Shown in pieces: positions 34,649 to 43,002 of a stretch of 64,000 nucleotides of DNA (the first letter of the stretch is position 1; every line of letters begins with the position of its first letter). The stretch spans positions 248,001 through 312,000 of the forward strand of contig NZ_JADKSO010000004.1 in NCBI RefSeq assembly GCF_015351245.1, read 5' to 3'. Origin of the DNA: Rathayibacter sp. VKM Ac-2879 (GTDB lineage Bacteria; Actinomycetota; Actinomycetes; Actinomycetales; Microbacteriaceae). The translations under genes and the position numbers were made by a program. The notes beneath the pieces are model-generated. The model worked only from the letters and a program-made list of their open reading frames with translations. It ran no database searches and had not been told where the DNA came from.

Positions 34649-35494
34649 GTGACCGACGCTCCCGTGCAGCTCCCGTCCATCGCCGTCCTCGGCCTCGGCT
34701 CGATGGGAGGCGCCATCCTCACGGGACTGCTCGCCCCCGGTGTGCAGGTCGAGGGCGGTGTGCGCGTGACCAACCGCGACTCGGCCAAGGCGGCGGCCTG
34801 GCAGGGGCACCCGGTGGTGACCGCGTTCGCGACCGCCGACGACCCGGAGGCGAACCGCCGCGCGGTCGAGGGCGCAGCGGTCGTGCTGGTCGCGGTGAAG
34901 CCCCACATGGTGCCTGCGCTGCTCGACGAGATTGCGGACGCCCTGGCGCCCGGGACGGTCGTCGTCAGCGTCGCCGCGGGTGTGACGGTCGAGACCTTCG
35001 AGCGACACCTTCCCGCCTCCGTCGCTGTGCTGCGCTCCATGCCGAACACGCCCGCGCTCGTGGGTCGCGCCGTGACGGGCCTGAGTGCGGGCACCCGATC
35101 GAGCGCGGGCGACCTCGCGCTCGTCCGCCGCCTGTTCGAGACGGTCGGCGAGGTCGTGGAGGTCCCGGAGGCGCAGCTCGACGCGCTCTCTACCGTGTCG
35201 GGGTCGGGGCCCGCCTACGTCTTCCTGCTGATCGAGGAGCTGATCGCCGCCGCGGTCGCGAAAGGGTTCACCGCCGAACAGGCGTCGACGATGGTCGTCG
35301 GCACTTTCCGCGGTGCCGCGGAGCTGCTGGCGCACTCCGGCGAGGACCCCGCCGAGCTGCGGCGCCGTGTGACGAGCCCGAAGGGAACGACCGAGCGCGC
35401 GATCGCGGTGCTGCAGGAGGCGGACCTCGCCTCCCTCTTCACCCGCGCGACCGACGCAGCGCTCGCTCGCGCCCGCGCGCTCGCCGCCTCCTGA
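34649..35494 (+). CDS. proC: Pyrroline-5-carboxylate reductase
   Basis: A 281-residue NAD(P)-dependent reductase. The Rossmann motif GLGSMGGAILTGLL is near residue 12, VLVAVKPHMV near 78, SVAAGVTVETFERHL near 105, and the family signature in the C-terminal half is LSTVSGSGPAYVFLLIEEL with EERRRVTSPKGTT-like PAELRRRVTSPKGTT. It makes proline in the last step of its synthesis. GTG 34649 is the start. Convergent with trkA, whose stop lies 15 bp away. Confidence 0.95.
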   Translation: MTDAPVQLPSIAVLGLGSMGGAILTGLLAPGVQVEGGVRVTNRDSAKAAAWQGHPVVTAFATADDPEANRRAVEGAAVVLVAVKPHMVPALLDEIADALAPGTVVVSVAAGVTVETFERHLPASVAVLRSMPNTPALVGRAVTGLSAGTRSSAGDLALVRRLFETVGEVVEVPEAQLDALSTVSGSGPAYVFLLIEELIAAAVAKGFTAEQASTMVVGTFRGAAELLAHSGEDPAELRRRVTSPKGTTERAIAVLQEADLASLFTRATDAALARARALAAS

Positions 35495-35509
35495 CCCTGC
35501 CGGGAGGCC

Positions 35510-36181
35510 TCAGGAGCCGAGGGCCGCGAAGCGCTCGATGTCGCCCGGGGTGCCGCTGACCACGATCAGGTCGTGATTCGAGACGACGGTCTGCTCGGTG
35601 GCATAGGTGAAGGGCTTGCCCGGGCTCTTCACTCCGACCACGGTGACGCGGTGCTTGCGGCGTACCCCCGACTCCGTGAGAGTCAGACCCCGGATGGGCT
35701 TGGGCGGGTACATCTTGGCGAGCACGAAGTCGTCGTCGAACTCGATGAAGTCGAGCATCCGGCCCGAGACGAGGTGCGCGACCCGCTCGCCCGCCTCCGC
35801 CTCGGGATAGATGACATGGTTCGCCCCGATGCGCTCGAGGATCTTGCCGTGCGAGCGGGAGATCGCCTTGGCCCAGATCTGCGGGATCTTGAGATCGACC
35901 AGGTTCGCGGTGATGAGCACGGACGCCTCGATCGAGGAGCCCACTGCGACGACGGCGACCTGGAAGTCCTGCGCGCCGATCTGCACGAGCGCGTCGAGCG
36001 AGCGGGCATCGGCCTGCACCGCATGAGTGACCCGCTCCGACCACTTCTGGACGAGCCCGGCATCAGCGTCGACGGCGAGCACCTCGCGGTCGAGGCGGTC
36101 GAGCTGGCCGGCCGTCGCGGCTCCGAAGCGGCCGAGACCGATCACCAGCACGGGGGCGTCGTACCTGATGCGGTCAACCAA
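35510..36181 (-). CDS. trkA: Trk/Ktr potassium uptake regulatory subunit (RCK domain)
   Basis: A 223-residue protein with an N-terminal RCK NAD-binding fold (VIGLGRFGAATAGQLDRL, AVDADAGLVQKWSERVTHAVQAD) and a C-terminal TrkA_C domain (FAALGS at the end). It gates the membrane partner according to nucleotides. It overlaps trkH by 8 bp, encoded just upstream on the same strand, so the two form one operon. Potassium uptake is the expected role. Confidence 0.92.
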   Translation of the reverse strand: MVDRIRYDAPVLVIGLGRFGAATAGQLDRLDREVLAVDADAGLVQKWSERVTHAVQADARSLDALVQIGAQDFQVAVVAVGSSIEASVLITANLVDLKIPQIWAKAISRSHGKILERIGANHVIYPEAEAGERVAHLVSGRMLDFIEFDDDFVLAKMYPPKPIRGLTLTESGVRRKHRVTVVGVKSPGKPFTYATEQTVVSNHDLIVVSGTPGDIERFAALGS

Positions 36182-37628
36182 CGATGGGCCTCTCTTCCGG
36201 TCGTCTGAACAACTGCCTCCGCTGGCTCGCGGCGAGCGCGGCAGCGAGAGTCACGGTACCAACGCGCCCCATGAACATCGTCAACGCGAGGATGTAGACC
36301 CCGGTGGGCGGCAGCTCGGCGGTCAGGCCCGTCGAGAGCCCCGAGGTCGCGAACGCCGAGATGACATCGAAGAGCACGGAGTCCAGCGGCGCCTTCGTGA
36401 GGTGCAGGATCAGGATCGACGAGACCGCCACGGTCGTCGCCCCCCACAACACCACCGAGACGGCCAGGCGCAGGACATCGTTGGGGATGCGGCGACCGAA
36501 CGTCTCCATGTCGTTGTTTCCGCGCGCCTCCGCGAACGCGGCGAGGAACAGGATGGCGAGCGTCGTGACCTTGATGCCGCCCGCGGTCGACGCGGAGCCT
36601 CCCCCGATGAACATCAGCATGTCGGTGACGAGCAGGCTCGACCCGTTGAGATCGGGGATCGAGATCGTCGAGAACCCTCCCGATCGGGTCATGGTCGAGA
36701 GGAAGAACGACTGGAACACCGTGTCGCCCGCGTCGAGACTGCCGAAGGTCTTCGGATTGTCGAACTCGAGGACGATGTAGAGCACCGCCCCGGCGACGAG
36801 GAGGATCACGGAGGTGACCAGGGTCAGCTTCACGTGCACCGACCATTTGCGCGGTCGTCTCCAGCCGCGCGAGAAGGCGTAGATGACCGGGAAACCGATC
36901 GAGCCGAGGAACACGCCGACCATGAGGATCCCGAGGAACCAGTAGTCGTCCTCGAACGGGGTCAGTCCTGCGGCATTCGGGGAGAAGCCCGTGTTGGTGA
37001 ACGCCATCGCCGAGTAGTAGAACGAGTGCCACACCGCCTCCCCGACCGGGATGCCGTCGATGAGCATCCGCGGGAACAGCAGCAGGGCGACGATGAGCTC
37101 GATCGCGGCGGCGCTGATCGCGACGGTGGCAAGCAGGCCACCGATCTCGCCCAGGCGCACCGCCTGTCCTTCCGCGACGGGACCGGAGTGGATCCGGAGC
37201 GGGTTGGAGTCGCTCGCCACCATGAGCTTGGCTCGCAAGCCGAGGCGGCGCGAGATGGCGAGCCCCATGATCGACGCGAGCGTGAGCACCCCGAGGGCGC
37301 CGATGTTGACGCCGATGAAGATGATGGAGTGGCCGAACGCCGACCAGTGCGTGGCCATGTCGACGGTCGCGAGTCCCGTGACGCAGATCACCGACATGGC
37401 GGTGAAGAAGGCGTCGTGCAGGGGGGTGACCAGGCCCTCGCTGCTCGAGATCGGCAGCGAGAAGAGAAGGGTGAAGACGAGGATCAGGCTCGAGAAGATG
37501 AGGATCGCGAAGCGCGAGGGCGAGCGGCCGGCGAAGTCGTCGACCAGATCGCGGGCCCGCGCGAAGCCCGACCAGGGGGACATGGGCGAGACGCCCACCG
37601 GGCTGCGGAACTGCTGGCGAGCCACCAC
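36174..37628 (-). CDS. trkH: Trk/Ktr-type potassium transporter membrane subunit
   Basis: A 484-residue integral membrane protein with about eight to ten membrane helices and the four-fold pore-loop pattern of the TrkH/KtrB family (TGLATVDMATHWSAFG, NTGFSPNAAGL, TRSGGFSTI, ATSGLSTGLTAEL). It conducts potassium into the cell and is gated by the RCK protein encoded directly after it. A possible ATG near 37628 begins MVARQQFRSPVGVSPM; a more hydrophobic start at MSPWSG is also possible. Length is normal for a KtrB-like subunit. Confidence 0.93.
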   Translation of the reverse strand: MVARQQFRSPVGVSPMSPWSGFARARDLVDDFAGRSPSRFAILIFSSLILVFTLLFSLPISSSEGLVTPLHDAFFTAMSVICVTGLATVDMATHWSAFGHSIIFIGVNIGALGVLTLASIMGLAISRRLGLRAKLMVASDSNPLRIHSGPVAEGQAVRLGEIGGLLATVAISAAAIELIVALLLFPRMLIDGIPVGEAVWHSFYYSAMAFTNTGFSPNAAGLTPFEDDYWFLGILMVGVFLGSIGFPVIYAFSRGWRRPRKWSVHVKLTLVTSVILLVAGAVLYIVLEFDNPKTFGSLDAGDTVFQSFFLSTMTRSGGFSTISIPDLNGSSLLVTDMLMFIGGGSASTAGGIKVTTLAILFLAAFAEARGNNDMETFGRRIPNDVLRLAVSVVLWGATTVAVSSILILHLTKAPLDSVLFDVISAFATSGLSTGLTAELPPTGVYILALTMFMGRVGTVTLAAALAASQRRQLFRRPEERPIVG

Positions 37629-37756
37629 GGCGGATCCTCCACTCGATCGCGGCTATGGTACGGCACCGGCTCTGATCGGTCGTGTGCTCTCGCTCGAAGC
37701 GCCTCCGGCGACACGGCGACCACCGCGGCGGCCGGAGGGCTGACTAGCCTGGGCGC

Positions 37757-38206
37757 ATGGCTGACATCTTCGGCGTGATCGCGGACGGGACGCGGCGCGA
37801 CATCCTCGCGCTCCTGCTGGAGCAGCGAGAGGACGCGGCGCCCGACGGAATGAGTGTCTCGGCGATCGTCGCGCGGCTCGAACTCAGCCAGCCGACCGTG
37901 TCGAAGCACCTGAGGGTGCTGCGGGAGGCGGGTCTCGTCACGGTGCGCGAGAGCGGTCAGCACCGCTACTACGCCTTGCAGTACGGGCCACTCGCGGAGC
38001 TCGAGGACTGGCTCCTCCCGTTCCTGGCCGTCGCGGAGGAGGGCGCGCCCACCCTCCTCGACGCGCCGACGGCGGCTCGGGCGGAGTCGCTCGGCCGTGC
38101 GCTCGCCGATCGCACCCATCAGGTCACGACCGTCGTCCAGGACATCCAGCGCGGGGTGAGCGAGGGAGCGACGAAGGTGGGACAGGCGTTGCGGATCCGC
38201 AAGTGA
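37757..38206 (+). CDS. ArsR-type helix-turn-helix regulator
   Basis: A 149-residue protein with an ArsR/SmtB-like winged helix: DGTRRDILALLLEQR, LSQPTVSKHLRVLREAGLVTVRESGQHRYYALQ. No CXCxxC metal box is seen, so it may act on other signals. The C-terminal part (AARAESLGRALADRTHQVTTVVQDIQRG) is helical. The promoter region includes GACGCGG. It precedes the bS22-like gene by 130 bp and could be independent. Its target is unknown. Confidence 0.85.
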   Translation: MADIFGVIADGTRRDILALLLEQREDAAPDGMSVSAIVARLELSQPTVSKHLRVLREAGLVTVRESGQHRYYALQYGPLAELEDWLLPFLAVAEEGAPTLLDAPTAARAESLGRALADRTHQVTTVVQDIQRGVSEGATKVGQALRIRK

Positions 38207-38336
38207 TCGGCGCGCTGCGTCGGCCTGTGTAAGCGCGAATCCGCGCGAGCGCGCCGTCGTGTAAGCTCGCGGAAGCCAGTTTTTCGTAAGCGGCCGTCCG
38301 TCGGGCGGTCGACCCCCTGAACGTTGTGAGGTCTTC

Positions 38337-38435
38337 GTGGGTTCTGTCATCAAGAAGCGTCGCAAGCGTATGGCGAAGAAGAAGCACCGCAAGCTGCTTC
38401 GCAAGACTCGCCACCAGCGTCGCAACAAGAAGTAG
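38337..38435 (+). CDS. bS22-like / AURKAIP1-COX24 domain small ribosomal protein, 32 aa
   Basis: GTG 38337, behind GAGG at 5 nt, encodes a 32-residue polybasic protein beginning MGSVIKKRRKRMAKKKHRKL and ending RNKK before TAG 38433-38435. It matches the tiny conserved actinobacterial ribosomal protein bS22, which binds 16S rRNA. It is missed by length cutoffs. No other gene in the unit is evident; the ABC transporter gene follows 200 bp later. Confidence 0.85.
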   Translation: MGSVIKKRRKRMAKKKHRKLLRKTRHQRRNKK

Positions 38436-38642
38436 GCGCACGCCTCTTCTCCTTCGAGCGTCCGTCCCTCCCGGGGTCGGGCGCTCGTCTGCGTTGCGAC
38501 GGCTCGCACCCTCTCGCGGCCGGAGGTGACGCGGCGCGGCGTCCGGGGTGCAGCCAGGTGCACTCCCGACGTGCAGGTCGCTGTTCCGATCGTGTCGTCC
38601 GCTCCCTCCCTGTCGAACGGCGGGGCTGGTCGGGTGGAGGAC

Positions 38643-39434
38643 ATGCCTTTACTCCCCACTGACTCGTCGTCGCCCTCCACCTTCGCCGTTCCCGCGCTCG
38701 ACGCGCAGGAGCTCGTCAAGACCTATCGCCGCGGGCGTCGCGGTCCGGGCATCCCTGTCCTGCGCCGGGTCTCGCTCTCGATCGCGCAAGGCGAGTTCGT
38801 CGCCATCGTCGGGCCGAGCGGATCCGGCAAGTCGACCCTCCTCTTCTGCTTGTCCTCGCTCGAGCGGCCGACATCGGGCTCGATGCGCATCGACGGGGAG
38901 GACCCCCAGCGGATGAGCCGCTCCCGCCTCGCCCGGTTCCGTCGCGAGAGGATCGGCTTCGTCTTCCAGCAGTTCGCTCTCATCCCCTCGCTGAGCGCGC
39001 GCGAGAACACGGCCCTCCCCTTGCGCCTCGCCGGGCGCGAGGATGCGCCTGCGAGGGCGGACGCAGCGCTCGCGGAGGTCGGCCTCTCGCACCGGGCCGG
39101 GTACGGGCCGCGCCTCCTCTCGGGAGGAGAGCAGCAGCGGGTCGCGATCGCCCGGGTGCTCGCCGCCGAACCGGCCGTCGTCTTCGCCGATGAGCCGACC
39201 GGCGCGCTCGACGCCGTGGCCGGCGACACCGTGCTGAGACTGCTCCGGTCGGTCGCGGACGAGGGCCGTTCGGTGGTGATGGTCACCCATGACCTCGAAG
39301 CGGCGGCTCGCGCCGACCGTGTGCTCGTGCTCAGAGACGGGGTACTGCGCGCCGACCTGACCGCGCCGAGCACCGCTCAGATCTGGACAGCGATGACCTC
39401 GGCCGCTCCGTCCGCCCAGGAGGTCCGTTCGTGA
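38643..39434 (+). CDS. ABC transporter ATP-binding protein (LolD/MacB type)
   Basis: A 263-residue ATPase. Walker A GPSGSGKST is near residue 60, the Q-loop FQQFALIPSLS near 110, signature LSGGEQQRVAIARVL near 160, Walker B VVFADEPTGALD near 180 and the H-loop MVTHDLEAA follows. The family exports lipoproteins, antimicrobial peptides or cell-division factors. ATG 38643 is preferred over upstream in-frame starts because MPLLPTDSS is short of the conserved EELVKTY-like start. The permease gene overlaps its stop by 4 bp. Confidence 0.9.
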   Translation: MPLLPTDSSSPSTFAVPALDAQELVKTYRRGRRGPGIPVLRRVSLSIAQGEFVAIVGPSGSGKSTLLFCLSSLERPTSGSMRIDGEDPQRMSRSRLARFRRERIGFVFQQFALIPSLSARENTALPLRLAGREDAPARADAALAEVGLSHRAGYGPRLLSGGEQQRVAIARVLAAEPAVVFADEPTGALDAVAGDTVLRLLRSVADEGRSVVMVTHDLEAAARADRVLVLRDGVLRADLTAPSTAQIWTAMTSAAPSAQEVRS

Positions 39435-40807
39435 TCCGGCTGCTGATCGCCGACCTGCGAACCAACGTCGCCACCCGCCTCGGTCCGCTCGTCACCATCG
39501 TCGCCACCGCCGTGGTGCTCGGGCTCGGAGTCGCGTTCCTCGACACTGCGGCGAGCAATCCGCTCCGTATGGCGGACACGACCACACTGGCGTCGACCGG
39601 CGACACAGTGCTGGTCAGCTCCCTGGCTGCCGTCGCTCTCGTCCTCGGCCCAGTGCTGTCGCTCTCCGGTGGTCTGCGGAGGGAGGACTACGCGCTCTGG
39701 CAGCTCGCAGGTGTCGCTCCTGGGCGGGTGTGGTGGCTGGCGAACGGTCAGAACGCCGTGCTCGGGCTGGTCGGAGCCACGGTCGGCGCCCTCCTCGCGG
39801 TGCCTGTCGTCTCCGCCGTGCTGGACACGTGGGTCCTCGAGGCGATCCACATGCCCCGCGGATCCGTGCGCCTCAGCGGAGGCGGAGTGCTCGTGCTGAT
39901 CGTCGTCGTCTCCGCAGCGGTCGTCCTCGTCGGACTGCCCGCGGCCCGGAGCGCCTCCCGCACGTCTCCGCTCGACCTCTTGCGGGACTCGGCACCGCCA
40001 GAGCCGCGGATGACGGTCGTTCGCTGGCTCACGGTGGGCGGCCTCCTGCTCGCGCTCGCGCAGATCCTGAGCGGTCTGGCCACGGGAGAGTATGCCGAGA
40101 TCCTCGGCATGGCGTCGTTGCTCGGGCCGGTGCTGGCCGCGCTGGTCGCCGCCCTCGGCCCGCTCGTGTTTCCGCGGCTGATCCTGGGGTGGACGGCGCT
40201 CGTTCCCGCGCGACGCTCGACCGTGTGGTACCTCGCGCGCCACAGCGCCCAGTACCGTGCCGTGCAGTCCTCGGCCGGGATCCTCGCGCTCCTCCTGTCC
40301 CTCTCGCTGCTCGGCGCACTGCTGGCGCCGCCGGCGACCGCGACGAACTGGGTCGCGATCACCCACGAGCTGGACACCGACTACTTCACCGCGGAGACGT
40401 CCACCGCGATAGCGAACATCATCCTCCTGCTCGGCGGACCGCTGGCGCTCTCCGTGCTCGGGATCGCGGTCGTGGTCTTCATCGCGGGGTGCGAGCGCAG
40501 CCGAGAGAACGCGCTGCTGCGCTCTGCCGGCTCGCTCGGCACGACGATCGTCGCCGCGAGTGCTCTCGAGGCGGTGATCATCGCGGTCACGGCGTTCCTC
40601 CTCGGGCTCGCAGTGGTGTCGGCCCTCGCAGTGGCCGTCGCGGTCGCCCTCGGCAGCACATCCGGGGTCGTCGTTCCGCCGGCGGTTCCGCTGCTCCCGC
40701 TTGCCGGGGTCGCGGCGGCCGGCGCGGCGCTGATCGCCGTGGCGAGCGTCGTGCCTGCAGCGCTGTCGATGCGGCGTTCCGTCCCGGCCTCCCTTTCGGC
40801 CGAGTGA
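39431..40807 (+). CDS. FtsX-like ABC permease
   Basis: A 458-residue membrane protein with an N-terminal helix and a second block of helices separated by loops, in the pattern of MacB/FtsX permeases: ASNPLRMADTTTLASTGDTVL, LVAALGPLVFPRLILG and a C-terminal block ALIAVASVVPAALSMRR. It would pair with the upstream ATPase. GTG 39431 overlaps the ATPase stop by 4 bp. The two-component system genes follow 78 bp later, so this transporter is likely to be its target or its sensing partner, as in BceAB-type detoxification modules. Confidence 0.85.
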   Translation: MIRLLIADLRTNVATRLGPLVTIVATAVVLGLGVAFLDTAASNPLRMADTTTLASTGDTVLVSSLAAVALVLGPVLSLSGGLRREDYALWQLAGVAPGRVWWLANGQNAVLGLVGATVGALLAVPVVSAVLDTWVLEAIHMPRGSVRLSGGGVLVLIVVVSAAVVLVGLPAARSASRTSPLDLLRDSAPPEPRMTVVRWLTVGGLLLALAQILSGLATGEYAEILGMASLLGPVLAALVAALGPLVFPRLILGWTALVPARRSTVWYLARHSAQYRAVQSSAGILALLLSLSLLGALLAPPATATNWVAITHELDTDYFTAETSTAIANIILLLGGPLALSVLGIAVVVFIAGCERSRENALLRSAGSLGTTIVAASALEAVIIAVTAFLLGLAVVSALAVAVAVALGSTSGVVVPPAVPLLPLAGVAAAGAALIAVASVVPAALSMRRSVPASLSAE

Positions 40808-40884
40808 CCGAGCAGGGGGAGGATTCGGCGCACGATCCGCGCCACGGCGCCGGCGCACCAGGACCGGAGCTAGAGTCGCGCAGC

Positions 40885-42183
40885 ATGACCGTTGCTCCGC
40901 GCGACACTTCCTCATGGCGGAAGCCGTCGGCCTGGCCGCTTCGGCTGCTCGGCTACCAGACGATCACCGTCATCATGGTCGCGCTCGCCACGGCGTGCGT
41001 GCTCGCTGTGGTGACCGTGCCCCTCCTGCCGCTGCTCGTGCTGCTGTTCGCGGCGATCGAGCGCCGCCGGGGGGTGCTGCTCGGCTACCCGGCGATCCCT
41101 CTGCCTCCGCGCGGTCAGGGTGGCGACACCGTCGGTGCCCGGCTGCATCGCGGCCTGGCCTACTCGGTGTCGTGGCGTCCCGTCGCCTCGTTCCTGGCCA
41201 CCGTCGTCATCGGCGGCGTGCAGTGCGTGCTGGGGTACTACTGCAGCATGGTGGCCTCGTCGGCCGCGATGCTGCCCGCGCAGGTCGCCGCCTATCGCAA
41301 CGGCACGAGCGGGTGGACGCCGGCCGAGCCGATCCTGCTTCCCAGCAGCGTCAACTTCAGGATCACCGACGCCCCCCAGACGGTGTTCTGGATCGCGGCG
41401 ACGATCCTCCTGCTCGCGGTCGCCTGGTATGCGGGATCGGTCCTGGCCCGCGTGCAGGCCCAGGTGGTGGGGCTCCTGCTCTCTCCGCGCGAGGCGGAGC
41501 TAGAGGGAGCGGTCGCCGAGCTCGAGGGCTCGCGGTCGACGCTCATCGACTCGTTCGAGAACGACCGCGTCCGCATCGAGCGCGATCTGCACGACGGCGC
41601 TCAGCAGCACCTCGTCCTCACCGCGCTTCTCGTGGGTACAGCCGCGCGGCAGGTGCGCGCCCTCGAGGCCGGCAGCGGCAACGGCCCGGTGCTCGCGACG
41701 CTCGAGAAGGCACAGGCGAGCGCCGAGCTGGCGCTCTCGACCCTGAGGAGGACCGTCCTCGGCTTCTACACCGACGTGCTCACGGACCACGGGATCACCG
41801 CTGCGGTCGAGGAGCTGGCTCAGAGGTCGGTCGTCCCGCTCGCGGTGCACTCGTCGCTCCACGATCGCTACGCGCCGGCCCTGGAGCGGTGTGCCTACTT
41901 CGCCGTGAGCGAGGCGGTGACGAACGCGCTCAAGCATTCCGCCGCCTCGCTGATCGAGGTCCACCTGTCCGACGTGGAGGGGCGGCTCATGGTCCGTGTC
42001 GCCGACGACGGGCACGGCGGCGCGGATCACGCCGCGGGCACCGGGATTCGCGGCTTGCGGGAGCGGGCGCGGAGCCTCGGCGGTACTCTCGCGATGTCGA
42101 GTCCGAGTGGCGGGCCGACCGTTCTCGCCCTCGAGATCCCCCTCGGGGAGAGGGGTGACGCTCGACGAAGGATGTCCGGATGA
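40885..42183 (+). CDS. Sensor histidine kinase (NarL/DesK class)
   Basis: A 432-residue protein: four membrane helices in the first 200 residues, a HisKA_3 dimerisation domain with the phospho-His in RDLHDGAQQHLVL (His near 236) and a GHKL ATPase (SEAVTNALKHS, GTGIRGLRERA, GGTLAMSS). It autophosphorylates on an environmental signal and donates to the response regulator. ATG 40885 starts MTVAPRDTSSW. Its stop overlaps the regulator gene by 4 bp (ATGA at 42180). The ABC transporter upstream is on the same strand. Confidence 0.92.
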   Translation: MTVAPRDTSSWRKPSAWPLRLLGYQTITVIMVALATACVLAVVTVPLLPLLVLLFAAIERRRGVLLGYPAIPLPPRGQGGDTVGARLHRGLAYSVSWRPVASFLATVVIGGVQCVLGYYCSMVASSAAMLPAQVAAYRNGTSGWTPAEPILLPSSVNFRITDAPQTVFWIAATILLLAVAWYAGSVLARVQAQVVGLLLSPREAELEGAVAELEGSRSTLIDSFENDRVRIERDLHDGAQQHLVLTALLVGTAARQVRALEAGSGNGPVLATLEKAQASAELALSTLRRTVLGFYTDVLTDHGITAAVEELAQRSVVPLAVHSSLHDRYAPALERCAYFAVSEAVTNALKHSAASLIEVHLSDVEGRLMVRVADDGHGGADHAAGTGIRGLRERARSLGGTLAMSSPSGGPTVLALEIPLGERGDARRRMSG

Positions 42184-42875
42184 GGATCATCGTCGCGGAC
42201 GACTCCGCCCTCCTGCGCGACGGCATCTCGTCGCTGCTCGAGAGCGCGGACCACGAGGTGGTCACCGCGGTCGACGCGACCGACCTCCGTCAGCGCGTCC
42301 TGGCGGCGGGCGACGAGCTCGACCTCGTCATCACCGACGTGCGGATGCCTCCCGGCAACCGCAGCGACGGGGTCGATGCGGCGCTCGACCTTCGCCGCCA
42401 GCGGCCCGGTCTGCCCGTACTGCTGCTGTCGAACTTCATCGCGACCGCCTACCTCTCCGACCTCTTCGCCGAGGACAGCCGAGCCCTCGGCTATCTGCTG
42501 AAGGACCGCGTCGGGCGCGTGGATGACTTCCTCCGGAGCATCGAGCTCATCGCCAACGGCGGAACGGTGATCGACCCCGAGATTTTGTCGAGCGTCAGCG
42601 GGAAGCAGGCGCCCGCGTCGAGCATCGACGTGCTCAGTGCCCGCGAGTCGGAGGTGCTCGCGCTGATGGCGCAGGCGAGGTCGAACCCCGAGATCGGGTC
42701 TCTCCTGCACCTCAGCGACAGCGCCGTCTCGAAACACATCGGCTCGATCTTCGCCAAGCTCGGGCTCGCCGAATCCGACCCCGGCCACCGGCGTGTGCGT
42801 GCCGTGCTGCTGTACCTCGACTCCGTGCGTCAGCGGAGCGACGAGCCGAGAGCATTCGGCGGCCGCACGGCGTGA
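42180..42875 (+). CDS. LuxR-type response regulator
   Basis: A 231-residue NarL-like regulator. The receiver has DDS at 7-9, the phospho-Asp53 in LVITDVRMPP and the conserved Lys in LLKDRVGRVDDFL. The C-terminal LuxR helix-turn-helix is LSARESEVLALMAQARSNPEIGSLLHLSDSAVSKHIGSIFAKLG. Phosphorylation lets it bind target promoters, presumably including the ABC transporter upstream. It overlaps the kinase stop by 4 bp. The nearby glycosyltransferase starts 127 bp later with its own start. Confidence 0.94.
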   Translation: MRIIVADDSALLRDGISSLLESADHEVVTAVDATDLRQRVLAAGDELDLVITDVRMPPGNRSDGVDAALDLRRQRPGLPVLLLSNFIATAYLSDLFAEDSRALGYLLKDRVGRVDDFLRSIELIANGGTVIDPEILSSVSGKQAPASSIDVLSARESEVLALMAQARSNPEIGSLLHLSDSAVSKHIGSIFAKLGLAESDPGHRRVRAVLLYLDSVRQRSDEPRAFGGRTA

Positions 42876-43002
42876 CAGCGCCTCACGCCGTGCGCTGATC
42901 GGCACGGGGGTGGAGCGGGGCGCGCGGGCAGTGCACTGCCCTGCACCCGGTCCTACCATCCGCTCCCTTCCCGCTCTCCCGGGTCTTTGATGGGCTTCTC
43001 TC

